From assembly GCA_002315385.1 (NCBI GenBank), contig DCHZ01000032.1, positions 19,145-83,144 on the forward strand: a stretch of DNA of 64,000 nucleotides, in the 5' to 3' direction. The number at the start of each line of letters is the position of its first letter. The first letter of the stretch is position 1. This DNA is from Firmicutes bacterium UBA1739 (GTDB taxonomy: Bacteria; Bacillota; Clostridia; Peptostreptococcales; Anaerovoracaceae). This document shows positions 34,861 through 42,665 of the stretch, piece after piece. The position numbers and the translations under genes were made by a program. The notes under the pieces were generated by a model. The model ran no database searches. It was not told the origin of the DNA and worked only from the letters and a program-made list of their open reading frames with translations.

Positions 34861-35583
34861 CTAAATCAGACTGTTTATCAGAAGAACTATTCCGGACAGA
34901 GCCAGAATTGCATAAGTAATTTTTAAAAAAGTATCCTGATTCAGTTTTCCCACCAGCCGTCCGGCCAGCCATATTCCTATTACTTCCGGAATAATCATTA
35001 AAGCCGTAAGCTTGATTTCCGGTACGGTAAACACTCCTGTACAAAGATATTTGATTATCAGATAAACGTTAAGAGGAACCCATACTGCACTTACAGTTGC
35101 TCTGAATTCATCTTTATTTTTGATTTTTTCCACAGCATAAAGCACAAGAAAGCTGCCACCGGATATGAACATACCCTGCATAATTCCCGCAATTCCGAGA
35201 GCTCCGTATTGGAGAGGAACCGGAAGGGCTTTTTTCTGAGAAACCAGTAATCTTTTAAAACCGATAATCATAACCACCACCGCATAGAGTATAAGCAGAG
35301 GTTTCAGTGAAAAATTATTCAGTATCAAATCTCCGGCAATAACGCCTGCCAGCATCACAGCTGTCATAATAAGAAATTTCTTTACATTGATATCTTTATA
35401 TCGTGGTACAGCCACAAGTGAAGCCGCCAGACAGGCAAGAATTGTAAGAGTCGGCCTTGCGGTCTGTATTCCCAGCAGAACGATTCCGAATGGCATTGCG
35501 AGAAGAGGGCCTCCGAAACCGGTAAGTCCCTGAACAAACATTGCAAAAAAAATAACAATTCCGAATAATACTACACTAATCAT
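34861..35583 (-). CDS. TauE/SafE-family (DUF81) membrane permease
   Basis: A 240-residue protein with seven to eight hydrophobic helices, starting MISVVLFG and containing FVQGLTGFGGPLLAMPFGIVLLG (the repeat motif of the sulfite-exporter TauE/SafE family) and a second half repeat with GIMQGMFISGGSFLVLYA. The substrate is probably an organic or inorganic sulfur anion, but cannot be specified. The ATG at 35583 follows GGGGAGTGTAAA; longer in-frame starts would run back into the palindromic repeat at 35600. Confidence 0.88.
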   Translation of the reverse strand: MISVVLFGIVIFFAMFVQGLTGFGGPLLAMPFGIVLLGIQTARPTLTILACLAASLVAVPRYKDINVKKFLIMTAVMLAGVIAGDLILNNFSLKPLLILYAVVVMIIGFKRLLVSQKKALPVPLQYGALGIAGIMQGMFISGGSFLVLYAVEKIKNKDEFRATVSAVWVPLNVYLIIKYLCTGVFTVPEIKLTALMIIPEVIGIWLAGRLVGKLNQDTFLKITYAILALSGIVLLINSLI

Positions 35584-35599
35584 TTTACACTCCCCAAAA

Positions 35600-35667
35600 G
35601 TGTCAAAGGGGACAGTTTCTGCTGACAACCTTTTCAAATGCCGGCAGGAACCGTCCCTCTTCGACAC
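35600..35667. repeat. 68-bp REP-like imperfect palindrome
   Basis: Left arm GTGTCAAAGGGGACAGTT (35600-35617) and right arm AACCGTCCCTCTTCGACAC (35649-35667) are inverted copies of GTGTC-AAG-GGGAC-GTT. The inner bases (TTTCTGCTG / CGGCAGGAA) also pair, so the whole unit can fold into one long hairpin. GTGTC...GGGAC palindromes of this sort are familiar near REP-associated Y1 transposases in clostridial genomes. None is encoded in this window. Confidence 0.75.
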
Positions 35668-35675
35668 CACGTTAC

Positions 35676-35709
35676 AAAAAAGAGCCGGGAATAATTCCCC
35701 GCTCTTTTT
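35676..35709 (-). terminator. Terminator of the 5-oxoproline operon
   Basis: Stem AAAAAGAGC-GGGAA / TTCCC-GCTCTTTTT, 20 bp after the Nramp-like gene stop, with a T run on the minus strand (A tract as the symmetrical arm). Confidence 0.85.
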
Positions 35710-35729
35710 ATTTTATAAAAGCTGTTTAA

Positions 35730-37022
35730 TTATGCGGCAAACAGAGCCTGTACTCCTGTAATGAAAGCACTGAAGTTTCGTGTTGCGATTACCAGGAATA
35801 TGATAATAACGAGGCATACAAGGATATTGAACCACATTTTGTTTGCATGACCTTTCATTATGTTCTTGTCATTTGCTACAATAAGCAGCAGTACTGCTGT
35901 AATCGGCAGCAGGAACGCATTTGCGGCCTGAGCGAAAAGGATGATTTCTGTAGGAGAAGCTCCCAGTGTACATGTTGCAAGAACACCGCAGCAGAGAACT
36001 ATAAGCCAGAAGATCTTGAATCTTCCGGATTTCATGTTTTCTTCCATACCGAGGATACCTGTGCAGGCAAAAGCAGCTGCCAGAGGAGCTGTAATTGCTG
36101 AGGAGATACCTGCAGCGAAAAGACCTATACCAAACACTACTGTTGCCCATGGTCCGAGCAGAGGTGCAAGAGACTGTGCCATTTCTCCGCCTGATGTGAT
36201 TGAAATACCGGCTGTATGCAATGTTGCACCGGCACAGATAATGATAGCCATGGAGATAACACCGCCCAGTCCGATGGAAATAGCTGTGTCAAATCTTGAG
36301 TTTATTAATGCTTCCTTTACATCTTCTTCCGAAACATTTTCCGCACTATTCCATTTTTTTGAAGCGGAGGATGCGTGAAGGTAAATATTATAAGGCACAA
36401 CGGTGGTACCCATAAGAGCGGCAATTGTCATCCATGTTGAAACACCTTCTGCCACTTCGGGAGCACGAGGTACAAACATACCTTTAAATACCTCTCCCCA
36501 GTTCGGACTTGAAGCAAAAGCACAGATGAGGAAAATAACACCCATTATTACAACTAAAGCTGTAAGGAACTTTTCGATATACTTATAGCTTCCTGAAAAA
36601 AGAAGGAAGAATGCGATAATACCTAAAATAATAGCTAAAGCAATTTTTGCTCCCATTCCGGCGAGTCCCGGAATTGAAACCTGAAGTCCGAGAACCGAAC
36701 CTGAGATATTTCCTGTTTCATAAGCAATATTACCTATGAATACCGCACAGATTACGAGAATAGCCAGAAGGACTCTTGCTGTTTTTCCCGTAAATTTTGC
36801 TCTGAGTGCCTGACCAAGTCCCATGTTGGATACTATACCCAGTCTGGCAGCCATTGACTGCATGATAATAACTGAAATAACTGACAGAAGCATTGCCCAA
36901 AGCAGTGTGTAGCCGTAGGTTGCTCCGGAAATCGAACAGCTGGTTACTGTTCCCGGTCCGATAAATGCAGCTGCAACCAGCGCACCCGGGCCGACATTTT
37001 TGAGTCTTGTTCCTAATTTCAT
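35730..37022 (-). CDS. Nramp-family transporter lacking the metal-binding motif (YcsG-like)
   Basis: Integral membrane protein of 430 residues with about 11 helices and an Nramp fold. In true metal transporters helix 1 carries D-P-G-N and helix 6 carries M-P-H. The aligned sequences here are AAFIGPGTVTS (residues 19-29; Asp to Gly22 and Asn to Thr25) and TTVVPYNIYLHAS (Met to Val, His to Tyr). The metal ligands are thus gone, so uptake of Mn or Fe is unlikely. It is the last gene of the pxp operon, like B. subtilis ycsG next to ycsF, and may carry 5-oxoproline or a related compound (inference). Confidence 0.9.
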   Translation of the reverse strand: MKLGTRLKNVGPGALVAAAFIGPGTVTSCSISGATYGYTLLWAMLLSVISVIIMQSMAARLGIVSNMGLGQALRAKFTGKTARVLLAILVICAVFIGNIAYETGNISGSVLGLQVSIPGLAGMGAKIALAIILGIIAFFLLFSGSYKYIEKFLTALVVIMGVIFLICAFASSPNWGEVFKGMFVPRAPEVAEGVSTWMTIAALMGTTVVPYNIYLHASSASKKWNSAENVSEEDVKEALINSRFDTAISIGLGGVISMAIIICAGATLHTAGISITSGGEMAQSLAPLLGPWATVVFGIGLFAAGISSAITAPLAAAFACTGILGMEENMKSGRFKIFWLIVLCCGVLATCTLGASPTEIILFAQAANAFLLPITAVLLLIVANDKNIMKGHANKMWFNILVCLVIIIFLVIATRNFSAFITGVQALFAA

Positions 37023-37047
37023 CTTACTCTCCTTTAATTTAATATAT

Positions 37048-37827
37048 TTATTTGATAAAATCCTTCAGCGGGCTGATCTGAATTTTTTCTTCTATCAGTC
37101 TGCTTCTGATTTTCTCAACAAATTTTAATGCTTTTGCGCCGTCTCCGTGGACGCAAATGCTGTCTGCACGAATAGGAATTATCTTACCCGTAATCGCTTC
37201 GACTTCTCCTGATTTAACCATTCTGATAATACGTTCAACCGATTCGTTTTCATCTGTAATCATGGAATCGGGTTTGGTCCTTGCTCTCAGAGTTCCGTCT
37301 TCTTCGTAGGCTCTGTCCGCAAAAACCTCCTCGGCTACTCTCAGGCCCGCTGATTTTCCGGCCTTTACAAGCTCTCCTCCGGCAAGACCCATGAGAATCA
37401 GTTCCGGATTATAGCATTTAACAGCTTCTACGATTGCTTCGGCAATCACAGGATCCTTTGCAGCGGTGTTATATAAAGCTCCGTGAGGTTTAACATGCTG
37501 CATCACAACGCCGTTTCTTTTGCAGAATGCATCCAGGGCACCAATCTGATAGACTACATAAGCACAGACTTCTTTTGCACTGAGAGCCATATTTCTGCGG
37601 CCGAAACCCTGCATGTCCGGATATCCGGGATGTGCCCCCAGCTGTATTCCGGCTTCTTTAACACGTTTCACCGTTTCGTCCATAACAATCGGATCACCTG
37701 CATGGCAGCCGCAGGCAACATTTACAGACGAGGTCAGCTGAATAATGCCTGAATCATCACTGAATCTGTAATTTCCGAAGCTTTCTCCAAGATCGCTGTT
37801 CAGATCCACTCTGATAATTTCGCTCAT
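37048..37827 (-). CDS. pxpA: 5-oxoprolinase subunit PxpA (LamB/YcsF family)
   Basis: A 259-residue subunit that, with PxpB and PxpC, opens 5-oxoproline to glutamate using ATP. Diagnostic stretches are VDLNSDLGESFGNY at the N-terminus, NVACGCHAGDP, IQLGAHPGYPDMQGFGRR and HVKPHGALYN. The acidic and histidine residues in these form the putative metal/active site. Located upstream of the Nramp-like gene and downstream of the D-glutamate-cyclase-family gene. Confidence 0.95.
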   Translation of the reverse strand: MSEIIRVDLNSDLGESFGNYRFSDDSGIIQLTSSVNVACGCHAGDPIVMDETVKRVKEAGIQLGAHPGYPDMQGFGRRNMALSAKEVCAYVVYQIGALDAFCKRNGVVMQHVKPHGALYNTAAKDPVIAEAIVEAVKCYNPELILMGLAGGELVKAGKSAGLRVAEEVFADRAYEEDGTLRARTKPDSMITDENESVERIIRMVKSGEVEAITGKIIPIRADSICVHGDGAKALKFVEKIRSRLIEEKIQISPLKDFIK

Positions 37828-37834
37828 AGTAATT

Positions 37835-38623
37835 CTACTCCTTTAAGTCTACATTCTTTATATCAGTAATAAGCATATGTCCGGGTGCATGTGTAATGGC
37901 AAATTCCGGCTTGACATTCATTACCACCGACTGAGGGGTAACGCCGCAGGGCCAGAATACCGGTACTTCCCCGTCTTTTATTGTTACGGAATCTCCGAAA
38001 TCCGGTTTGTTTACATTAATAATACCGATTTCAGAAGGTTCTCCGATATGAATCGGGGATCCGTGGACCTTAGGAAGCTGAGCGGTTACTGTTACAGTTT
38101 TAACTATCTGTTCATATGGAATCGGTCTCATTGAAACCACCATTTTACCGGAAAACTTACCTGCCGGTACACAATCTATATTTGTAATGTACATGGGAAC
38201 ATTGCAGTTTTCGGTATTGTGTCTGATCTCTATTCCGGCATCAATCATTTCGGATTCAAAACTGAAGGAGCAGCCTATAACAAATGCCACAAAATCATCT
38301 CTCCAGTACTTCTCCACGTCGGTAACTTCCTCAGTCATAACTCCGTTTCTGTAGATGCGGTACTTAGGAAAATCTTTTGCAATATCCAGATCCTCACCTG
38401 CAAATGCTGTTTTCCTGCTTCCTACTTCCGTTACATCCAGAATCGGACAGGCTTTCGGATTTCTCATTGCGAATAATAAAAAATCATATGCTTCTTCTTT
38501 AGGAAGAATAATCAGATTCGCCTGAGCATATCCCGGGCAATATCCGCTTGTAGTACCGGTAAATCTGCCTTCTCTTACCAGTCTCCTGAACTCTGCAGGA
38601 GTAATGTTAGGGTTGATATCCAT
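37835..38623 (-). CDS. YcsI/D-glutamate cyclase-family protein (DUF1445)
   Basis: A 262-residue protein of the family often called putative hydro-lyase (YcsI). Recognisable blocks are FTGTTSGYCPGYAQANL, FVIGCSFSFESEM, NCNVPMYITNI and VFWPCGVTPQSV. The mitochondrial D-glutamate cyclase DGLUCY, which forms 5-oxo-D-proline, carries this domain, so a cyclase or isomerase role feeding 5-oxoproline metabolism is plausible. Its start codon shares a base with the accC stop (TAATG), showing translational coupling. Confidence 0.88.
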   Translation of the reverse strand: MDINPNITPAEFRRLVREGRFTGTTSGYCPGYAQANLIILPKEEAYDFLLFAMRNPKACPILDVTEVGSRKTAFAGEDLDIAKDFPKYRIYRNGVMTEEVTDVEKYWRDDFVAFVIGCSFSFESEMIDAGIEIRHNTENCNVPMYITNIDCVPAGKFSGKMVVSMRPIPYEQIVKTVTVTAQLPKVHGSPIHIGEPSEIGIINVNKPDFGDSVTIKDGEVPVFWPCGVTPQSVVMNVKPEFAITHAPGHMLITDIKNVDLKE

Positions 38624-39978
38624 TATTTTCCTCCTCTGTAATTCAATATTCCTTCAATAAATCCGGTATCCGCTTCTCCTGCACAGAAAATCGGGTTTGA
38701 GAAAATCAGATACTGGAAACTGATATTTGTTCGTATTCCCGTTATTACCAGCTCATCCAGAGCGGTTTTCATTCTTGCGATGGCCGCATTTCGATCTTTG
38801 CCTTTTACTATTATTTTAGCAATCATGGAGTCATACTCACTGGGTACGGTGTAACCACTGTATATATAGGTATCAATACGTACACCGTTGCCTCCCGGAA
38901 AATGAATGTGTGTAATTTTGCCCGGACTCGGAATAAAATTCTGTTCCGGTATTTCGGCATTGATTCTGCATTCTATGGCATGGCCGGTAACCTTGATATC
39001 CTCCTGGGTAAAACTGAGCTTTTCACCTGCGGAAACCCTTATCTGCTCTTCAATCAAATCCACGTCTGTTACCATTTCCGTTACAGGATGCTCTACCTGG
39101 ATTCTTGTGTTCATCTCCATGAAATAAAACTCGCCTGTCTGAGAAACAATAAACTCAATTGTGCCCGCACTGTAATATCCGACGCATTTTGCCGCTATTT
39201 CAGCCACATTATACATTTCACGGCGCATATCCTCCGAAATTGCCGGAGAGGGCGATTCTTCAATCATTTTCTGATGGTTTCTCTGAACAGAACAGTCTCT
39301 GTCACCAAGAATAACCACATTTCCGAATTTGTCGGCAATTATCTGCATTTCCACATGTCTGGGTTTTCTGATGAATTTTTCCAGATACATTGTATCATCC
39401 GCAAATGCATTTACCGATTCTCTCTGAGCCATATTAAAATTAGGTATGAAATCATCTTCATCCTCAGATACTCGCATTCCTTTACCGCCTCCGCCGGAGG
39501 ATGCCTTAATCATTACGGGAAAACCGATTTCTTTTGCTTTTTCAAGTGCAATTTGGGCATCAAACACCGGATCTTCCGTACCCGGAGTAACCGGGACGCC
39601 GGCCGCCATCATTGTTTTTCTTGCTCTGGATTTGTTGCCCATTGCATCTATCAGATCAGCATCGGGGCCGATGAAATCTATTCCGTATTCCCGGCATTTT
39701 CTCGCAAATTCACTGTTTTCCGAAAGAAATCCATATCCGGGATGGATAGCATCAGCCTTTGTGGTAAGTGCGGCACTTATGATTCTGTCAATATTGAGAT
39801 AACTGTTGCCGGGAGGACCTTCGCCTATGCATACTCTCTGGTCTGCCATTCTTGTATGCAGTGAATCCTGATCTTCCTTTGAATACACTGCCACCGAGGT
39901 GATTCCCATATTCCTGCAGGCTCTGATTATTCTGACGGCAATCTCCCCCCGATTTGCTATTAATATTTTGTTATACAT
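38623..39978 (-). CDS. accC: Biotin carboxylase (AccC-like) in the 5-oxoprolinase operon
   Basis: ATP-grasp enzyme of 451 residues that carboxylates biotin with bicarbonate and ATP. The motifs are complete: ILIANRGEIAVRIIRAC, HPGYGFLSEN, ASSGGGGKGMRV, MEMNTRIQVEHPVTEMVT. No carboxyltransferase (accA/accD) is present. With AccB, PxpB and PxpC it makes up the domain set of urea carboxylase. It may serve 5-oxoproline or another amide rather than fatty acid synthesis. Confidence 0.93.
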   Translation of the reverse strand: MYNKILIANRGEIAVRIIRACRNMGITSVAVYSKEDQDSLHTRMADQRVCIGEGPPGNSYLNIDRIISAALTTKADAIHPGYGFLSENSEFARKCREYGIDFIGPDADLIDAMGNKSRARKTMMAAGVPVTPGTEDPVFDAQIALEKAKEIGFPVMIKASSGGGGKGMRVSEDEDDFIPNFNMAQRESVNAFADDTMYLEKFIRKPRHVEMQIIADKFGNVVILGDRDCSVQRNHQKMIEESPSPAISEDMRREMYNVAEIAAKCVGYYSAGTIEFIVSQTGEFYFMEMNTRIQVEHPVTEMVTDVDLIEEQIRVSAGEKLSFTQEDIKVTGHAIECRINAEIPEQNFIPSPGKITHIHFPGGNGVRIDTYIYSGYTVPSEYDSMIAKIIVKGKDRNAAIARMKTALDELVITGIRTNISFQYLIFSNPIFCAGEADTGFIEGILNYRGGK

Positions 39979-39999
39979 ACAAAAACCCCCAAAAGTCTG

Positions 40000-40422
40000 C
40001 TAAAGCTTCTTGATTTTAAATAAAGGCTGTCCGTATTCAACCTTCTGCTCATTGCTGACAACTATTGAAACGATTTCTGCTTCATAAGGACATTCGATTT
40101 CATTCATCAGTTTCATTGCTTCAATGATACAAAGTGTATCCCCCTGATTTATTGTATCTCCCACCTTTACATATGCGGGAGAACCCGGAGCCGGGCTGTT
40201 GTAATAAGTTCCCACCATAGGAGAAAGAATGTATTCGAAATCATCGTCATCCTTGTTATCCGGGCGTTCTACACCTGTTTCATGAGGCTCAATAATAGGC
40301 ATACCCGTGTTCTGTGAGTTTTTCTTAAATGAAATGCTGTTGACTCCTTCTGTATACGAAAACTCATCAAACTTAGATAATTCCACCAGCCTGATAAGTT
40401 CCTTTATTTTTTCCAGTTCCAT
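40000..40422 (-). CDS. accB: Biotin carboxyl carrier protein (AccB-like)
   Basis: A 140-residue carrier whose C-terminal lipoyl/biotinyl domain has EAMKLMNEI; Lys104 is the biotinylation site. The preceding SPMVGTYYNSPAPGSPAYVKVGD stretch contains the thumb-loop region typical of acetyl-CoA carboxylase BCCP. The N-terminal helical segment and acidic linker (residues 1-70) match AccB. It lies between pxpC and accC. Confidence 0.94.
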   Translation of the reverse strand: MELEKIKELIRLVELSKFDEFSYTEGVNSISFKKNSQNTGMPIIEPHETGVERPDNKDDDDFEYILSPMVGTYYNSPAPGSPAYVKVGDTINQGDTLCIIEAMKLMNEIECPYEAEIVSIVVSNEQKVEYGQPLFKIKKL

Positions 40423-40434
40423 TTATTTTTCCTC

Positions 40435-41442
40435 CTAATCATTAAACAGCTGCATTATTCTTCTTGCTGTGATTCTGGGTTCAATTACCTCTCTGCAAGG
40501 TCTGTGAATAATTTCTCTGATTTTATCAAAAGCTCTTTCTTCTTTTTTATATTCCATCTGAGCATCGTTTACGCTTATTGCTTTAAATCTGATTCTGGTG
40601 CCTTCCCGACTTTGAACAAGCTTAGGGATATCCACGCTGGCCACAGTGGCTATTTTTGCATATCCTCCTGTGGTCTGTCTGTCGGCGAGCATTATTATCG
40701 GTTTCCCGTGAGCCGGAACCTGAATGGCTCCCATAGGTATTCCGTCGGAAATAATATCAGATCCTTTTTTATGTTCGATTTCCGGACCGTCCAGTCTGAA
40801 ACCCATTCTGTCCGATTCGGATGTAATCACAAATTCGCTTTCCAGAAAAGTCTTTATGCCTTTTTTGGTAAAATAATCATCCTGAGGTCCGCTGATTACT
40901 CTTATTGTTTTTTCACTTTGAGAAAAGTCATCCTCCGGAATGGTTCTGGACAGGAAGCTCGGTATGTAGAGTTTTTTAGCTCTGAACCATATCTGATCAT
41001 CTTTTTCGAGCTTTCTTCCGTGGAATCCTCCGATTCCGCATTTTAAATTCGTAGAACGGCTGCCCATAACAACAGGAACATCCAGCCTGCTGGAAAATGC
41101 AATGTAACCCCATATACCGGTCCTGGCAAATTTTAATTCCAGAATATCTCCTTCGTTAACATATATTGCCGTATACATCGGAGCAGGCTTGCCGTTAATT
41201 GTCGGTTCAAAGTCCCCTCCGGTAATTGCTATTATTGTGTCAAATGTAAATTCAATGGTCGGACCCACCAGCATAAATTCTATTACCGCTTCATGCTCGG
41301 GATTGTCAACAAGTATGTTTGCTATCCGGGCAGATCTGCTGTCCATTATTCCGGAAACAGAAAAACCGTCTTTCTGGAATCCGGTTCGTCCTGTATCCTG
41401 AACCGTTGTCATCAATCCGCTTTTGTGAAATAAGACTCCCAT
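40435..41442 (-). CDS. pxpC: 5-oxoprolinase subunit PxpC (KipA, AHS2 domain)
   Basis: A 335-residue protein of the allophanate-hydrolase-subunit-2/KipA family. It begins FHKSGLMTTVQDTGRTGFQ, followed by NPEHEAVIEFMLVGPTIEF, and contains DRQTTGGYAKIATV near the C-terminus. With PxpB it forms the subunit pair of 5-oxoprolinase; the same two domains form the carboxyltransferase part of urea carboxylase. It lies 12 bp after pxpB. Confidence 0.94.
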   Translation of the reverse strand: MGVLFHKSGLMTTVQDTGRTGFQKDGFSVSGIMDSRSARIANILVDNPEHEAVIEFMLVGPTIEFTFDTIIAITGGDFEPTINGKPAPMYTAIYVNEGDILELKFARTGIWGYIAFSSRLDVPVVMGSRSTNLKCGIGGFHGRKLEKDDQIWFRAKKLYIPSFLSRTIPEDDFSQSEKTIRVISGPQDDYFTKKGIKTFLESEFVITSESDRMGFRLDGPEIEHKKGSDIISDGIPMGAIQVPAHGKPIIMLADRQTTGGYAKIATVASVDIPKLVQSREGTRIRFKAISVNDAQMEYKKEERAFDKIREIIHRPCREVIEPRITARRIMQLFND

Positions 41443-41454
41443 TCTGCCCCCTCC

Positions 41455-42186
41455 TTACTCTGAATACTCTGCGATTTCGCATTCATATGTTCCTTCTTCG
41501 ACTCTTTTTCTGATTGAATCGTATTCTTCTCTGTCAATGGGAACAAACTGAATATAATCTCCCGCTTCATATAGAATCGGAACCTCTCTCTGAGGATCAT
41601 ATGTTTTTACAGGTGTTCTGCCCAGAAGTCGCCATCCCGCAGGTGAAGCCATAGGGTATATTCCGGTGGACTCCCCTCCGATGCCTACAGAGCCTGCTTC
41701 AATTTTAAGCCGCGGATTCTTGAGTCGGGGCATTGCAAGTCTTGAATCCATGCCTCCAAGATAAGCAAATCCCGGTAAGAATCCGAGCATATATATTAAG
41801 TATGGTTTTTCCGAATGAAGTAATATTGTTTCCTCCACGCTCAATCCCGCGAATTTAGCCACATCCTCCAGATCCGGTCCGAATTCTCCGCCATAACAGA
41901 CCGGAATTCTGAATACCCTTCTTCCTTCATTCTTAACTTCATTAACCTTTTTCAGAAGCTTTTCCGCATATTGAATTATTTCTCTGTAAGACAGTGTGAC
42001 AGGCTCGTAGCTGATGAGAACTGACCTGAATGTCGGTATGATATCGGTTATTCCTGGAATTTTGGTTTCCTTTAAGGTATCAGAAAACGATTTTATTCTG
42101 CCGTTTATTTCCGGAGAGATTTCATTTCCGAATTCAACTACGATGGCAGAATCTCCCGCTGCCAGTATTCTGGGATATTCGGTCAT
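41455..42186 (-). CDS. pxpB: 5-oxoprolinase subunit PxpB (KipI, AHS1 domain)
   Basis: First gene of the operon, 243 residues, KipI/AHS1 family. Motifs include GDSAIVVEFGNEIS, IPVCYGGEFGPDLEDVA, YMLGFLPGFAYLGG and GSVGIGGESTGIYP. In B. subtilis the KipI-KipA pair was first noted for inhibition of the sporulation kinase KinA; given the apparent loss of sporulation here, the metabolic role is the likelier one. Confidence 0.94.
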   Translation of the reverse strand: MTEYPRILAAGDSAIVVEFGNEISPEINGRIKSFSDTLKETKIPGITDIIPTFRSVLISYEPVTLSYREIIQYAEKLLKKVNEVKNEGRRVFRIPVCYGGEFGPDLEDVAKFAGLSVEETILLHSEKPYLIYMLGFLPGFAYLGGMDSRLAMPRLKNPRLKIEAGSVGIGGESTGIYPMASPAGWRLLGRTPVKTYDPQREVPILYEAGDYIQFVPIDREEYDSIRKRVEEGTYECEIAEYSE

Positions 42187-42474
42187 ATTTAATTCCTTTC
42201 AGTGTTGATTATCAAAACATAATTAACTTATATTTATTAAAATAAAAAAATGTATAACACAATTCTCATTATTATGTTATAGTATTATTATCATAGTCGG
42301 AATAGTGTAAAATGATTTACATAATTCGACATACATTATTCTATATCAAATCAGCACGAATATCAATTCAAAATGTAAACATTTTCATAAAGTTTTTTTG
42401 CTGATATTTTCTGCTTTTCACGGAAATAACCTTCTTCCTCTTTCTCTTTTCGGTGAACTGCAGTTAATATATCC

Positions 42475-42518
42475 GGGAGATGTGTATTGTATTTTTACAT
42501 TCATCATCTCCCTTTTTT
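42475..42518 (+). terminator. Orphan plus-strand intrinsic terminator
   Basis: Stem GGGAGATG (42475-42482) with CATCTCCC (42505-42512) followed by six Ts. No plus-strand gene ends upstream; the nearest annotated gene on that side runs the other way. It may end an unrecognised small RNA. Confidence 0.6.
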
Positions 42519-42580
42519 ATTAATACTAATAAAGGCTTATGCCGCTGCACCGGCCTTTCCGTTAAAAGATCTCAGTGTAC

Positions 42581-42609
42581 TTGACAGTAAAATAGTGCGG
42601 AAGTATAAT
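42581..42609 (+). promoter_or_regulatory. Consensus promoter of the stalk-MBL gene
   Basis: TTGACA, 17-bp spacer, TATAAT: a perfect sigma-A consensus, about 57 bp before the start codon, and downstream of the orphan terminator. Confidence 0.9.
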
Positions 42610-42665
42610 TACATAGCCGGTTGTTACATTTATTATTCAATTTAATACACATATGGAGAAATACA

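Larger units (their letters stand above)
42187..42665. other. Intergenic region between pxpB and the MBL gene
   Basis: A 479-bp divergent gap. The left part (42190-42420) is very AT-rich and must hold the pxp operon promoter, though I could not fix it with confidence. The middle holds a free-standing hairpin with a T run (42475-42518), and the right part holds a consensus promoter at 42581. No protein frame is convincing. Confidence 0.6.

Noticed and set aside
38902..39864. A 320-codon plus-strand open frame opposite accC
   Set aside because: It lies wholly antisense to a full-length biotin carboxylase with all motifs, and its translation (His/Cys/Phe-rich) matches no family.
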